Assembly: GCA_037481935.1 (NCBI GenBank)
Contig: JBBFKQ010000006.1
Span: forward strand, 1 to 64,000
Direction: 5' to 3'
Length of the DNA stretch: 64,000 nt
From: Aquificaceae bacterium
GTDB taxonomy: Bacteria > Aquificota > Aquificia > Aquificales > Aquificaceae
Position numbers and translations under genes: made by a program
Part shown: in pieces, positions 16,851 to 27,095 of the stretch
Position numbering within the stretch: position 1 is the first letter of the stretch
How the letters are laid out: every line of letters begins with the position of its first letter
Notes under the pieces: generated by a model
The model's input: the letters and a program-made list of their open reading frames with translations, nothing else
What the model was told of the DNA's origin: nothing
Database searches by the model: none

Positions 16851-19377
16851 ATGCAGGAAGACCTCACCCCTATGCTCTCTCAATATCATCACTTTAAAAG
16901 GCAGTATACGGACTGTCTGCTCTTTTTCAGACTGGGGGACTTTTACGAGCTTTTCTACGAGGATGCGGAGTTGGGCTCAAGGGAGCTGGGGCTTGTGCTT
17001 ACCTCAAGACCTGCAGGCAAGGGGAAAGAGAGGATACCCATGTGTGGTGTGCCTTACCACTCTGCCAGCTCTTATATTTCAAGGCTCGTCTCTAAAGGCT
17101 ACAGGATAGCCATATGCGAGCAGGTGGAGGATTCAGCTCAGGCTAAGGGGCTTGTAAGGAGGGATGTGGTAAGGGTTATAACCCCAGGCACATATTTTGA
17201 AAAGGAATCCTGTGGGCTTGCCGGCCTGTTGAGGCGTGGAAGTCTTTATATGTGTGCCTATCTCAATCCTGCCACCGGGGAGTTTGTAGGAGGTAGCTTT
17301 GAGCAGGGGGGGAGCAAGGGAGTTTATTCTCAAGTTCTCCCCCAGAGAGCTCTTGATTCCAGAAAGTCTGAATTTTGAAATCAGGGAGCTGGAGCTTTTC
17401 AGAAGCGCTGTGGCAGAAGAATACTTTTATGAAGGTCTAAAGATGCTCCTTGAAGATATGAACATATTCAGCGCAAAAGGCCTTGGCTTTGAAAGAGAGG
17501 AAGAGCTGTTGCCCTTTGGTGGACTCTATCTATACCTCAAACAGACCCAGAAATCTTTCTTTCCCTTTGTGGGAAGACCAAAGCCTTATACGGACGAGGG
17601 TTATGTAAGGATAGACTATAGAACTTGCAGAGGTCTGGAGCTTCTAGAGTCTTACGAGGGCTCAGAAAAGTATTCTCTCTTTGGGGTTTTGAACAAAACC
17701 CTTACTGGTATGGGAAGAAGAAGGCTGAGGTTTCATATAATGCACCCCTTCAGGGAAATAAGTTCAATTGAGAGGGTTCAGGATGCTGTAGAAGAGCTAA
17801 CAAGAAACAGAAGGCTTTTAGAGCAGTTGAGGGAGAGCCTCAAAAACATGCCAGACCTTGAAAGGCTCATAAGCAGGATTAGCGGGGGGCTTTCAACACC
17901 GAGGGACATAGTGCAGATAAAGAGGGCGCTGGAGTCTACAGAAAGGATTAAAAGAAGTCTTGAAGATGTGACTGTAGAGGTTCTGAGGGAGGTCTATGAT
18001 GGTCTTCTGGAGCTTTCTGACCTGAGAGAAGACATAGAGAGAACTCTAGTGGATGACCCCCCTCTGCATGTGAGAGAGGGAGGTCTTATAAGAGAAGGCG
18101 TGGACCCACAGCTGGACCAGCTCCGCTATTATAGGGACAACGCCCAGAAACTCATAGATGGGTATGAGGCAAAGCTAAGAAAGGAAACAGGCATTCAGAG
18201 CCTCAAAATTGGCTTTAACCGGGTAATGGGCTATTATGTGGAGGTGACAAAGCCCAATCTCAGGTATGTGCCTCCTTACTTCCGCAGGCGTCAGACCCTC
18301 TCAAACGCAGAAAGGTTTACCACCGATTACCTTCAAGAGCTTGAGGAAAAAATACTCTCTGCCCAGAGCAAGATAAACAGCCTTGAGTATGAGCTTTTTA
18401 TGTCTCTGAGAGAAAGAATTCTTAGAAGGCTGGAAGAGCTTGCCCATAACGCAAGACTTACAGGCTGGCTTGACTATCTTCAGTCTCTTGCCGCCGTGGC
18501 TATAGAGAAGGGATGGGTAAGACCGCAGATAGTGGAGGAAAAGGTCCTACACATAGAGGAGGGAAGACATCCCGTAATTGAGGAGTTTGTAAAGACATAC
18601 TCCCCCAATTCCACCCATATGGACGAGGAGAACTTTCTTTTCATCATAACCGGTCCCAACATGGCGGGAAAGTCCAGCTACATAAGGCAGACCGCACTGC
18701 TCACCCTCATGGCACACATGGGCTCTTTCCTTCCCTGTAAGTCTGCAAAAATCGGAATTGTGTCCTCAATCCATGCCCGCATAGGCTCTGGAGATATCCT
18801 TGCCCTTGGAGTATCCACCTTTATGAATGAAATGCTGGAAGTATCCAGTATACTCAACAACGCAGATAGCAGGAGCCTCATAGTGCTTGACGAGGTGGGA
18901 AGGGGAACATCCACCTATGATGGCATTGCCATAAGCAGAGCTATAGTGGAATACATACTGGAGCATATAAGGGCACGGACCCTGGTGGCAACACACTTTT
19001 TAGAGCTTACGGAGATAAACAGAAAAGGTATCAGAAACTACCACATGGCGGTAAGCAAAGATGGTGAAGACATAAACTTTCTTTATGTCCTTAGACCAGG
19101 GAGGGCTGAAGGGAGCTTCGGCATAAGGGTTGCAAAAAAGGCAGGACTGCCAGAAGAGGTTGTAAAAAGAGCCAAGGAGGTTCTTGCAGAGCTTACCACT
19201 TCAAAGACCCTTCCAGTTCTGGAGAAGGTCTATCAGGAAAGCCTAAGGGAGGAGGAAAGGGCACTACTTGAAGAATTACTCCAGCTTGACCTTGTCCATC
19301 TAACACCCCTTCAGGCACTTATGAAACTGGCAGAGTTGAAGGAAAAGCTTCTGTGCCTGAGAAAATCCAGGTCCTGA
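16851..19377 (+). pseudogene. mutS: DNA mismatch repair protein MutS, interrupted by a frameshift in a G7 tract
   Basis: Mismatch-recognition ATPase in two overlapping frames. The first (16851-17378) has the mismatch-contact motif 'GDFYELF' near residue 33 and domains I-II. The second (to 19377) has the lever/clamp, Walker A 'GPNMAGKSS' and Walker B 'VLDEVGRGTSTYDG'. The frames join at GGGGGGG (17306-17312). Removing one G gives a continuous ~841-residue protein reading [14 protein letters not shown], the normal domain II/III junction. The rest of both halves is well conserved, so decay is recent, or the break is a homopolymer sequencing error, phase variation, or is bridged by slippage. As written, translation from ATG 16851 stops at 17378. 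Confidence 0.9.
17306..17312 (+). repeat. Seven-G homopolymer at the mutS frame break
   Basis: The only place where the two mutS frames can be joined without losing conserved residues is this G7 run. G6 (or G9) restores one full-length frame. Confidence 0.85.
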
Positions 19378-19395
19378 GGTAAAATATTAGACTTA

Positions 19396-20988
19396 ATGAA
19401 AAAGGTCCTCATTCTTGGCAGTGGTCCAAACAGAATAGGTCAGGGAATAGAGTTTGACTATGCCTGCGTGCATGCAGTCTTTGCCCTCAGAGAGCAGGGT
19501 ATAAAAACCATCATGCTCAATTGCAACCCCGAGACAGTATCTACGGACTATGATACTGCAGATGCCCTCTACTTTGAGCCCGTTGTTCTTGAGAATGTGC
19601 TTGAGGTAATAAGAAGGGAAAAGCCCGATGGGGTGTTTTTGCAGTTTGGGGGTCAGACTCCCCTCAAACTTTCTCTGCCCCTGAAAAACCTTGGCATTAA
19701 CATACTTGGCACACCACCAGAAAGCATAGACATGGCTGAAGACAGGGAGCTTTTCAGAAGGCTCATAGAAAGCCTGGGAATAAAACAGCCTCCCAGCGGA
19801 ACAGCAAGGACAAATCAAGAGGCTCTGAGGATTGCAGAGGAACTCACCTTCCCCGTTCTTGTGAGGCCTTCCTATGTGCTGGGTGGAAGAGCCATGAGGA
19901 TAGTTTACGACAGGGATGAGCTTCTGCAGTATCTTGAAGAGGCGGTGAGCGTCAGCTTTGAAAGACCCATACTCATAGACAAGTATCTTTCCGACAGCGT
20001 GGAGGTGGACGTGGACGCCATAGGGGATGGTGAGGATTACCTCATAGGTGCTGTAATGGAACACATAGAAGAGGCTGGCGTCCACTCAGGAGACAGCGCC
20101 GCAAGCATCCCACCCTACACCCTCTCTGAGGAGGTGGTGGAGGAGATAAAAAGACAGTCAAAACTTATATCCAGAGCCCTCCGTGTGAAGGGTCTTGTAA
20201 ACCTTCAGTTTGCAGTCAAGGAGGGGGAAGTCTACGTGCTTGAGGTAAACCCCAGGGCTTCAAGGACGGTGCCCTTTGTGAGCAAGACCATAGGCTATCC
20301 TCTGGCGAAGCTCTCTGCCCTTGTAGGAGTTGGTAAGAAACTGAGAGAGCTTGTGCCTGAGGTTTTTGAAAGGCTCCAGAAGGGTAATGCGCACTTTGCC
20401 AGCGACTTCATGCCCTCAGGTAAGAGGATACACTCTATCAAAGAGGTGGTTTTCCCGTGGAACAGGTTTCCTGAGGAAGACCCTGTGCTTGGACCTGAGA
20501 TGAAGAGCACGGGAGAGGTTATGGGCATAGCGGAGGATTTTGGACTGGCTTACTACAAGGCACAGCTATCAGCCGGTAGCAGGCTTCCACTTGAAGGCAG
20601 GGTCTTTCTAAGCGTGGCAGACAGAGATAAGCCAAAAGTGGTTGACCTTTCAAGGGGATTTCTTGAGCTGGGCTTTGAAGTTTACGCCACGGGAGGGACC
20701 TACAGGTTCCTGAGAGAAAGGGGACTGGATGTAAAGCATGTTCTGAAGGTTTCTGAGGGAAGGCCAAACGTGGTGGACATGATAAAAAACCAGGAGATAA
20801 ACCTTATAATAAACACGCCAACTGGCAGGAAGGAAAGGAGCGATGCCTACCATATAAGAAGGTCTGCAGTGCAGTATAATATACCCTACACAACTACAGT
20901 GAGGGGGGGCTACGCCATGCTTGAGGCTATAAAGAGCTACATAAAACATGGAGGAAGGCTAAAGGTCTACGCCCTTCAGGACCTATGA
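19396..20988 (+). CDS. carB: Carbamoyl-phosphate synthase large subunit, C-terminal half (split CarB)
   Basis: Encodes only the second carboxy-phosphate/carbamate half of CarB: 'GSGPNRIGQGIEFDYACVHA' at the N-terminus, an ATP-grasp domain ('FPVLVRPSYVLGGRAM' near 153, 'VYVLEVNPRASRTVPFVSK' near 280) and the MGS-like allosteric domain (about 400-530, 'VYATGGTYRFLRERG'). A normal fused CarB is about 1070 residues; 530 residues starting at this glycine-rich motif means the N-terminal half is a separate gene elsewhere, as in Aquifex aeolicus. It overlaps the THEP1 gene by ATGA. Confidence 0.95.
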   Translation: MKKVLILGSGPNRIGQGIEFDYACVHAVFALREQGIKTIMLNCNPETVSTDYDTADALYFEPVVLENVLEVIRREKPDGVFLQFGGQTPLKLSLPLKNLGINILGTPPESIDMAEDRELFRRLIESLGIKQPPSGTARTNQEALRIAEELTFPVLVRPSYVLGGRAMRIVYDRDELLQYLEEAVSVSFERPILIDKYLSDSVEVDVDAIGDGEDYLIGAVMEHIEEAGVHSGDSAASIPPYTLSEEVVEEIKRQSKLISRALRVKGLVNLQFAVKEGEVYVLEVNPRASRTVPFVSKTIGYPLAKLSALVGVGKKLRELVPEVFERLQKGNAHFASDFMPSGKRIHSIKEVVFPWNRFPEEDPVLGPEMKSTGEVMGIAEDFGLAYYKAQLSAGSRLPLEGRVFLSVADRDKPKVVDLSRGFLELGFEVYATGGTYRFLRERGLDVKHVLKVSEGRPNVVDMIKNQEINLIINTPTGRKERSDAYHIRRSAVQYNIPYTTTVRGGYAMLEAIKSYIKHGGRLKVYALQDL

Positions 20989-21509
20989 AGATAGTCCTTA
21001 CCGGAGAGCCCGGCGTGGGCAAAACTACTCTCATAAAGAAACTTCTCAAGCATCTGGGGGATAGAGCTGTGGGCTTCTGGACGGAGGAGGTGAGAGACCC
21101 GCAGACCAGAAAACGCACCGGCTTCAAAATAGTCACCACGGAGGGCAAAAGTCTGCTCTTTGCAAGCAAAACTTTTACCTCAAAGCACCTGGTTGGCTCT
21201 TATGGAGTAAACGTGCAGAGGTTTGAAAGCCTTGCAATCCCGGTGCTTCAGAAAGCCCTGAGTGAAGACAGGATAGTGGTCATAGACGAAGTGGGCAAGA
21301 TGGAGCTTTTCTCAAAGACTTTTGTGGGGCTTGTGAGGAAGCTCATCCACGACCCCAGAAAGAGCATGGTGATAACCATACCCACAAGGGATGTTCATCC
21401 CCTTGTTGCAGAGATAAGAAGGTTAAAGGGCGCAGTCCTTATGGAGGTAACGAAAGAAAACAGAGATGCACTTGTGGAGAACATCCTGAACCTTCTTGAC
21501 ATAAACTGA
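20985..21509 (+). CDS. THEP1-family nucleoside triphosphatase
   Basis: The 174-residue P-loop NTPase has Walker A 'GEPGVGKTT' (about 7-15) and Walker B 'IVVIDEVGKMELFS' (about 96-109). It is the same family as the biochemically studied A. aeolicus THEP1 NTPase. The cellular role is unknown; members have been proposed to hydrolyse NTPs or act as nucleotide kinases. It overlaps the carB stop. Confidence 0.9.
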   Translation: MKIVLTGEPGVGKTTLIKKLLKHLGDRAVGFWTEEVRDPQTRKRTGFKIVTTEGKSLLFASKTFTSKHLVGSYGVNVQRFESLAIPVLQKALSEDRIVVIDEVGKMELFSKTFVGLVRKLIHDPRKSMVITIPTRDVHPLVAEIRRLKGAVLMEVTKENRDALVENILNLLDIN

Positions 21510-21531
21510 ATTTTTGGGGTATAGTTTTACC

Positions 21532-21546
21532 TGCCCCTCTGGGGCA
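21532..21546 (+). other. GC hairpin just upstream of a Shine-Dalgarno
   Basis: TGCCCC-TCT-GGGGCA is a 6-bp stem with a TCT loop, directly followed by AAGGAGGG and ATG 21560. It lies 20 nt after the THEP1 stop. It has the same stem-TCT-stem form as the hairpins at 4582 and, on the other strand, 49558. Confidence 0.5.
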
Positions 21547-21559
21547 AAGGAGGGTTGTT

Positions 21560-21826
21560 ATGAGGAAAATATTAATTTTTGCTTCTATTCTTTCAGTCCT
21601 TAGCCTTTCCGTGCCCACAGACCTTTCCTTTGCAGGCACGCAGCCAAAGAAGCAGACTGTGCAGGGAAAGGCTAAGAAGGAAGGGAAAAGCATAAAGGCA
21701 AAGAAGAAGGGTAAAAGGACCACAGCCAGCTACAAGCGCCCAAGGTATGCCAGCAATGTTAACCAGCCTCAGGAGGGGGATATGCTCAAGCTGGAGGGTA
21801 TGGTAAAAGACCTGAATGAACAGTGA
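21560..21826 (+). CDS. Small lysine-rich secreted protein (unknown)
   Basis: 88 residues: a signal peptide ending near '...LSFAG' (about 25), then a strongly basic segment (about 28-65, mostly K, G, A, R and T) and an acidic C-terminus. No family is recognised. A strong Shine-Dalgarno (AAGGAGGG) precedes the ATG. It overlaps the next gene by 11 bp. The composition suggests a periplasmic, polyanion-binding or cell-wall-binding protein, which is speculation. Confidence 0.65.
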   Translation: MRKILIFASILSVLSLSVPTDLSFAGTQPKKQTVQGKAKKEGKSIKAKKKGKRTTASYKRPRYASNVNQPQEGDMLKLEGMVKDLNEQ

Positions 21827-22565
21827 AGAGATAAGGCTCATAGAAGAGCTCAAGATAAAACAGGGTGATACTTGGCGAGTGCTCAAGATAATGAGCGAGT
21901 TTGTCCAAGGTTTTGATGGGCTGTCTTCTGTGGGACCAGCCATAACCTTCTTTGGAAGCTCAAGGCTCCCTGAAACAGACCCCTACTATAAGAAGGCTTA
22001 CAGGACTGCCTTCATGCTTGGAAGTCTTGGCTTTCACATAGTTACCGGTGGCGGTCCAGGCATAATGGAGGCCGCCAACAGAGGTGGGAAAGATGCAGGA
22101 ACGCTTTCTGTTGGTCTGAATATCCAGATACCCACAGAGCAGGTGCCCAACCCCTATCAGAACCTTTCCCTGAACTTTGATTACTTCTTTGTCCGGAAGG
22201 TGATGCTTCTCAGATACTCCACCGCCTATCTCATATTCCCTGGAGGCTTTGGCACCCTGGATGAGCTTTTCGAAGCCCTGACGCTCATACAGACAGGCAA
22301 AAGCCCGAGATTCCCCATAATCCTCTTTGGCTCTGAATACTGGAAGCCCCTTCTGGACTTTATGAAAAACACAATGGTTTCTTATGGCACCATTGACCAG
22401 GGAGACATAGGCCTCATATCTCTGTGCGACAGCCCGGAGGAGGCTGTTGAGCTTATAATTGATGAGATGCTGACCCTTTACAGAAGGCTTGAAAGGGAGG
22501 AGCCCTTCAACCCAGTGTTTGAAAGGTTAAGAACCATACTGGCGGGGGCGGGTGTCCTACCATGA
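21816..22565 (+). CDS. TIGR00730-type Rossmann protein (LOG-like)
   Basis: 249 residues with the two signature motifs 'GGGPGIMEAANRGG' (about 87-100) and 'PGGFGTLDELFEAL' (about 141-154). The family includes cytokinin riboside 5'-monophosphate phosphoribohydrolase (LOG) and nucleotide 5'-monophosphate nucleosidases (PpnN-like), often misnamed lysine decarboxylase. The likely activity is cleavage of a nucleoside monophosphate. It overlaps the preceding small gene by 11 bp and sbcD by 4 bp. Confidence 0.85.
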   Translation: MNSEEIRLIEELKIKQGDTWRVLKIMSEFVQGFDGLSSVGPAITFFGSSRLPETDPYYKKAYRTAFMLGSLGFHIVTGGGPGIMEAANRGGKDAGTLSVGLNIQIPTEQVPNPYQNLSLNFDYFFVRKVMLLRYSTAYLIFPGGFGTLDELFEALTLIQTGKSPRFPIILFGSEYWKPLLDFMKNTMVSYGTIDQGDIGLISLCDSPEEAVELIIDEMLTLYRRLEREEPFNPVFERLRTILAGAGVLP

Positions 22566-23713
22566 GGCTTCTTCACATTGCAGACCTTCATGCAGGTAAA
22601 AAGCTTTACGACAGGATAGGCAGGAACGAAGACCTCCTCTATGCCCTTGAGCAGGTGAAGCACATATGCAGAGATAACAGAGTAGATATACTCCTGATAG
22701 CCGGGGACATATTTGATAAGAGGAACCCCGACTTTGAATCTCAGGAATTAATCATGGACTTTCTCACTGAGATAAACACCCTTGGAACACATATACTTCT
22801 CATAGCAGGGAACCATGACAGCTATGATTTTATGAGGATATACAGGAATCTGAGAAGGCTTGCAAACATTCATGTTTTTGACAGACCTTCAAAAAAGCCT
22901 GAAGAAGCCATATTCCATTACCATGAGCTAAAAGTTGCCTGCCTTCCATATCCGGATGAGCGTGTTATAACCCACCTTGATGAAGAAAAGAGGAGGAGCT
23001 ACGCAGAAAAGGTGCAGCTATACATGAAAGCTCTTGCCAGGGAGCTGGAGGATGCACCATACAGGATACTCATGGCCCACCTGATGGTGGACAGGGCTCA
23101 GATAGCAGGTAGTGAACTCTACTCAAGCGTCAGCCCCTACTATGCGGTAAAAGCGGAATCCATCCCTGATACCTTTCAGTATGTGGCTCTGGGACATGTG
23201 CACAGAAACCAGAGGATAGAAGGAACAGCACCAAAGGTTTACTACTCTGGCAGTCTATACCAGATAGACTTTTCAGAGAAGGGGATGGATAAGTTTGTGA
23301 ACCTGGTGGTGCTTGAGGATGGAATGGCAAGAGTGGAGCCTGTAAGGCTTGACCTAAAAAGACAGCTGGTGGAGATAAGGCTCAGGGAGGGAGAGAGCAT
23401 AGAGGGCGTGCTCGAACCTATAGCTCTAAGGGATGTGCTGGTAAAGGTGCAGATGGAGGTCAGGATGGGGGACCCCTCCTTTCAGCTAAAGAAAGATTAC
23501 ATAAACAGAATCCTCGGGGATAAGCTCGCAAGGCTTGAGATGGAGCCAGTGGGCACCTCTGAAAGCAGGGAAAGTCTGGATGAAAAGCTTGACCTCATGA
23601 GCCTTTATGAGGAGTTCCACAGGGGCAAATACAGGGTAGAGCCAGCTGAGAGCTTGAAGTCTCTACTTCAAGACCTTATAGTCAGGGCCAGTCATGAGAC
23701 CCATAAGGCTTGA
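22562..23713 (+). CDS. sbcD: Exonuclease subunit SbcD (Mre11-like)
   Basis: Manganese-dependent nuclease subunit of SbcCD, acting on DNA hairpins and blocked ends. Phosphodiesterase motifs appear in order: DLHAG (about 8), AGDIFDK (about 47), AGNHDS (about 83), 'MAHLMVDRAQ' (about 170) and 'LGHVHRNQ' (about 212). 383 residues is standard. It overlaps sbcC by 20 bp, so the complex is co-translated. Confidence 0.95.
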   Translation: MRLLHIADLHAGKKLYDRIGRNEDLLYALEQVKHICRDNRVDILLIAGDIFDKRNPDFESQELIMDFLTEINTLGTHILLIAGNHDSYDFMRIYRNLRRLANIHVFDRPSKKPEEAIFHYHELKVACLPYPDERVITHLDEEKRRSYAEKVQLYMKALARELEDAPYRILMAHLMVDRAQIAGSELYSSVSPYYAVKAESIPDTFQYVALGHVHRNQRIEGTAPKVYYSGSLYQIDFSEKGMDKFVNLVVLEDGMARVEPVRLDLKRQLVEIRLREGESIEGVLEPIALRDVLVKVQMEVRMGDPSFQLKKDYINRILGDKLARLEMEPVGTSESRESLDEKLDLMSLYEEFHRGKYRVEPAESLKSLLQDLIVRASHETHKA

Positions 23714-26700
23714 AATTGAAAACTTTACCGTTTACAGAGGAAAGCACAGCCTGGACTTTTCACCCCTGAATTTCTTCGTTATAAAGGGAAGGACTGGGGC
23801 AGGAAAGACAAGCCTCATAGATGCCCTATGCTACGCCCTCTACGGAACTGTGCCCAGATATGGAGGTGAGAAAGCCCACAGGCATCTGATTTCAAGAGGT
23901 CAGAATTTTATGCGTGTGGCTCTGGAGTTTTCTGTGAGGGGCAGGAGATACAGGGTAGAAAGAGAATACGAAGCGGGGAAGAAAAGGGCTCAGTCGGACT
24001 TCAGGTTCTACGAGGAGGGAAAGCCAAAACCCTTCAAGGAAGAGGAGCTAAGGAGGCACATAAAGGATATCCTCAGACTTGACTACAATACCTTTACAAA
24101 GGTGATTCTCCTTCCACAGAACCAGTTTGACAGATTTCTAAAGCCTCAGGAGCAGAGGGAAAGAAGGGAGATACTCAACTCACTTTTAGGCTTTTCTGGG
24201 CTATTTTCCGCTTTAAAAGAGCTTGTGGGAGAGGAGTATAGAGGTCTTATGAGCAGGCTTCAGGCTCTGCAGCTGAGGCTTGAACAGCTTTCACACATAA
24301 GCCCTGAAGAAGTTGCCCGAAAGGAAGCGGAGGTCCGCAGGCTTGAGAAGGAGTATGAAAGGCTCCTTAGGGAAAAGTCTGAACTTGAAAAAACCCTTTC
24401 CCTCTGCAGAGAGAGGGACGGCCTGCTCAGGGAAAAGGAGGAGGTGCAGGAAAAGCTCGGCGAACTCATCTCTGAGGAAGAGACCATACAGGGAAAAAGG
24501 CAGACCCTTGAGCGTGCCCTTGAGATACTGCCCCACCTGCCAAAGATAGAGCACTACGAAAGGCTTTTGAAGGAAGAAGAAAGGCTCTTGAGGGAAAAAC
24601 AGGGCAGAGAACTTGACCTGAAGAAGTGCTCAGATGAAAGACAGATGGTGGAAGAGGAGTTCAGGAGGATACGTGAGGAGTTTGAAAGCCTTGAAGATTA
24701 TAACAAAAAAAGGCTTGAACTTGGCAGTCTTCTTCAAATCCTTCAGCAATATGCAAGCCTCAGGAGGGAAAGAGACAGCTTGGAGGAAGAAATAGGCACA
24801 GTGGAGAGGGAGATGGCTAAGCGAAGTGAGAAGGAAAAGGAGCTAAGAGAGAGGTTTTCAAAGGGGCTTGACATTACAAGACAGGTCAGTGAAGCCATCA
24901 GAGCCCTTGAAGAAAAGGGCGTGGAGGATGGAATGATAAGAGTGGAGGAGCTCAGGGGGAAAATCAGGAAACTTGAGGAGATGAAAGAAGAGGAGGACAG
25001 GCTAAGAGAGGAAAAGGGCATCCTGCAGAAAGAGCTTGATAAAAAAAGGGAAGAACTCAGAGCAAAACTGGATGAGCAGAACAGTCTGACGGAAGAGATA
25101 GAGGAGTTTGAAAGGGAGCTGGAGGCCCTCAGGCTATCTCTGAGTGTGGAAGGAGAACTTCTTCAGGAGGAGGCAAGGCTGAGAGACCTGCATGCAAGGG
25201 CTGTAGAGCTCAGGGACTTCAGGAATAAGAAAAAGCTCTATCAGAGCAGGGTGCTGGAGCTGGAGGAGGGCCTGAGACTCTTAGAAAGTGAGAGGGAAAA
25301 GCTTCAGGAGAAGAGGCTTGATGTCTACGCACTTGAGATAAGGGCAGGTCTCAGAGAGGGAGATACATGTCCCGTATGTGGTGGAACCGTTGGACATCTT
25401 GTATCTGAGAAATCTGAGGAGGACCTGCAGGAGATTTTGCATAGACTGAAAGAGCTTGAGGAGGAAAGGGAGAGGCTAAAGAAAGAGCTTTCAGAAGCCC
25501 ATGCCAACATATCCTTCCTTGAAAGGAAGGAGGAAGAGCTTTCAGGCCTCTTGGGTGGACTTTCCGAGGAAGAAATTGAAAAGAGGCTTTCTGAAGTGCA
25601 GAAGAGCCTGAAAGAAATGCAGGAAAAAAGGAAAACTGTCCAGAAAAAGGAGCAAGAGCTTAACATTCTCAGAAAAAGACACGGAGAGCTTTCAAAGCAA
25701 ATTGACCTGCTCAGGTCTCAGGAGGCAGAGCTCAGGGAAAAGGTCTCTGCGAGTTTGACTCTTCTTAAAAGGCTTGAGGAGGAAGAGCAGTCCATACTTA
25801 CCTCGCTGGGTGGAGATGTTGAGGCTGTGCTTGAGGAGGTTCAGAGAGTTGAAAAGGAGTATGCGGAGCTCAGGTCCCTTAGAGAGAAGGAAAGAAAGTT
25901 CATGCAGAAGCTGGAGGAGATACAGAAAGAACTATCAGAGGTGGAAAAAGGGCTTGCAGAACTCAATGAAAAGGTCAGAGGACTCCAGTCTCAGAAGGCT
26001 TCTGTAGAAGAAAAGCTCATAAAGATAGAGGAGGAGGTGGTAAAAATAACAGGGGAAAAACCCTCTGAGCTTTTAGCCCAGAGACTGAAGAGGAAGATGG
26101 AGGAGCTTGAAAAAAAGGTCAGGGAGGTGCAGAAGGAATACCAGAATACAGTATCATACCTGCAGAAAGTAAGAGCGGAAGAGGCAAGGCTTGTCTCAGA
26201 CATACAGAACATGGAGAAGTTCATATCCTCACTTCAGAAGCAGAGGGCAAGCTTATCCGTTGAGCTCTACCAGCTTCAGGAGAGGTTCGGAAGCCTTGAA
26301 GAGGCAATAAAATGCGCCCTCAGTCAGGAGGAGATAAGGGCAATTCAGAAGCATATAGAGGACTACGAGAAGGAGAGACACAATCTCCAGAGCAGGCTTG
26401 AGAGCCTAGAAAAGAGACTTGAAGCCCTCAAACACCTTCCCGAAACCCACTATGTGGAAGAAAGGCTCAGAGAGCTGAGCTCAGAGCTATATCAGAACAG
26501 GGAAACATACGGAAGCCTTCAGGGTGAGATAGAGAAGCTCAAGAGGGAACTCCTTGAGAGGGAAGAGCTCGAAAAGGTCCTGACCGAGCTCCAGTGGCAG
26601 GTAAGCCTGTATGAGAGGCTAAAGAATGACCTTGCAGACAATCAGTTTCCTGAGTTTGTAAGCCAGCTCATGCTGAGAAGAATCACAGAAAGGGCAAGCT

Positions 26701-27089
26701 ACTACCTTTTCAAGTTTACAGCCGGACAGTTTACCTTTGACCTGCTTGATGGAGACCTTCATGTTTACGACCACACCACCGACCATCATAGAATAGTGTC
26801 AAGCCTGAGTGGTGGTGAGACATTCCTTGCAAGCCTTTCCCTTGCCTTTGCGGTTGCGGACATACTTTCCCAGAATGCACCCCTTGAAAGTCTTTTCATC
26901 GACGAGGGCTTTGGCTCTCTTGACAGGGAAACGAGAGAGTCCCTATCGGAGTTTTTTGACCTCATAAGGCAGTCCACAGACAGGCTTGTAGGCATAATAA
27001 CCCATGTGGAGGACATAGCGGAGAAGTTCTCGCAGCGTATTGAGGTGGAAAAAAGCGGTGGCTCTGCAAGGCTGAAGGTCATATATTAA
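23694..27089 (+). CDS. sbcC: Exonuclease subunit SbcC (Rad50-like ATPase)
   Basis: SMC-like partner of SbcD. N-terminal Walker A 'GRTGAGKTS' is at about 33-41, followed by a long coiled coil with the zinc hook CPVC at residues 559-562 (exact middle of the 1131-residue protein), a returning coiled coil, and the C-terminal signature 'SLSGGETFLASLSLAFA' (about 1035) with Walker B 'LFIDEGFGSLD' (about 1063). All ATPase elements are intact. Confidence 0.96.
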   Translation: MRPIRLEIENFTVYRGKHSLDFSPLNFFVIKGRTGAGKTSLIDALCYALYGTVPRYGGEKAHRHLISRGQNFMRVALEFSVRGRRYRVEREYEAGKKRAQSDFRFYEEGKPKPFKEEELRRHIKDILRLDYNTFTKVILLPQNQFDRFLKPQEQRERREILNSLLGFSGLFSALKELVGEEYRGLMSRLQALQLRLEQLSHISPEEVARKEAEVRRLEKEYERLLREKSELEKTLSLCRERDGLLREKEEVQEKLGELISEEETIQGKRQTLERALEILPHLPKIEHYERLLKEEERLLREKQGRELDLKKCSDERQMVEEEFRRIREEFESLEDYNKKRLELGSLLQILQQYASLRRERDSLEEEIGTVEREMAKRSEKEKELRERFSKGLDITRQVSEAIRALEEKGVEDGMIRVEELRGKIRKLEEMKEEEDRLREEKGILQKELDKKREELRAKLDEQNSLTEEIEEFERELEALRLSLSVEGELLQEEARLRDLHARAVELRDFRNKKKLYQSRVLELEEGLRLLESEREKLQEKRLDVYALEIRAGLREGDTCPVCGGTVGHLVSEKSEEDLQEILHRLKELEEERERLKKELSEAHANISFLERKEEELSGLLGGLSEEEIEKRLSEVQKSLKEMQEKRKTVQKKEQELNILRKRHGELSKQIDLLRSQEAELREKVSASLTLLKRLEEEEQSILTSLGGDVEAVLEEVQRVEKEYAELRSLREKERKFMQKLEEIQKELSEVEKGLAELNEKVRGLQSQKASVEEKLIKIEEEVVKITGEKPSELLAQRLKRKMEELEKKVREVQKEYQNTVSYLQKVRAEEARLVSDIQNMEKFISSLQKQRASLSVELYQLQERFGSLEEAIKCALSQEEIRAIQKHIEDYEKERHNLQSRLESLEKRLEALKHLPETHYVEERLRELSSELYQNRETYGSLQGEIEKLKRELLEREELEKVLTELQWQVSLYERLKNDLADNQFPEFVSQLMLRRITERASYYLFKFTAGQFTFDLLDGDLHVYDHTTDHHRIVSSLSGGETFLASLSLAFAVADILSQNAPLESLFIDEGFGSLDRETRESLSEFFDLIRQSTDRLVGIITHVEDIAEKFSQRIEVEKSGGSARLKVIY

Positions 27090-27095
27090 AAAGCT

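Noticed and set aside
16851-17400. Selenocysteine read-through as the reason for the broken mutS
   Set aside because: The break is a change of frame at a homopolymer, not an in-frame TGA, so recoding by the nearby selAB machinery does not explain it.
17299-19377. Second mutS frame as an independent gene starting at TTG 17299
   Set aside because: No ribosome-binding site, and it begins in the middle of MutS domain II; a one-base change in the G7 tract restores a normal MutS.
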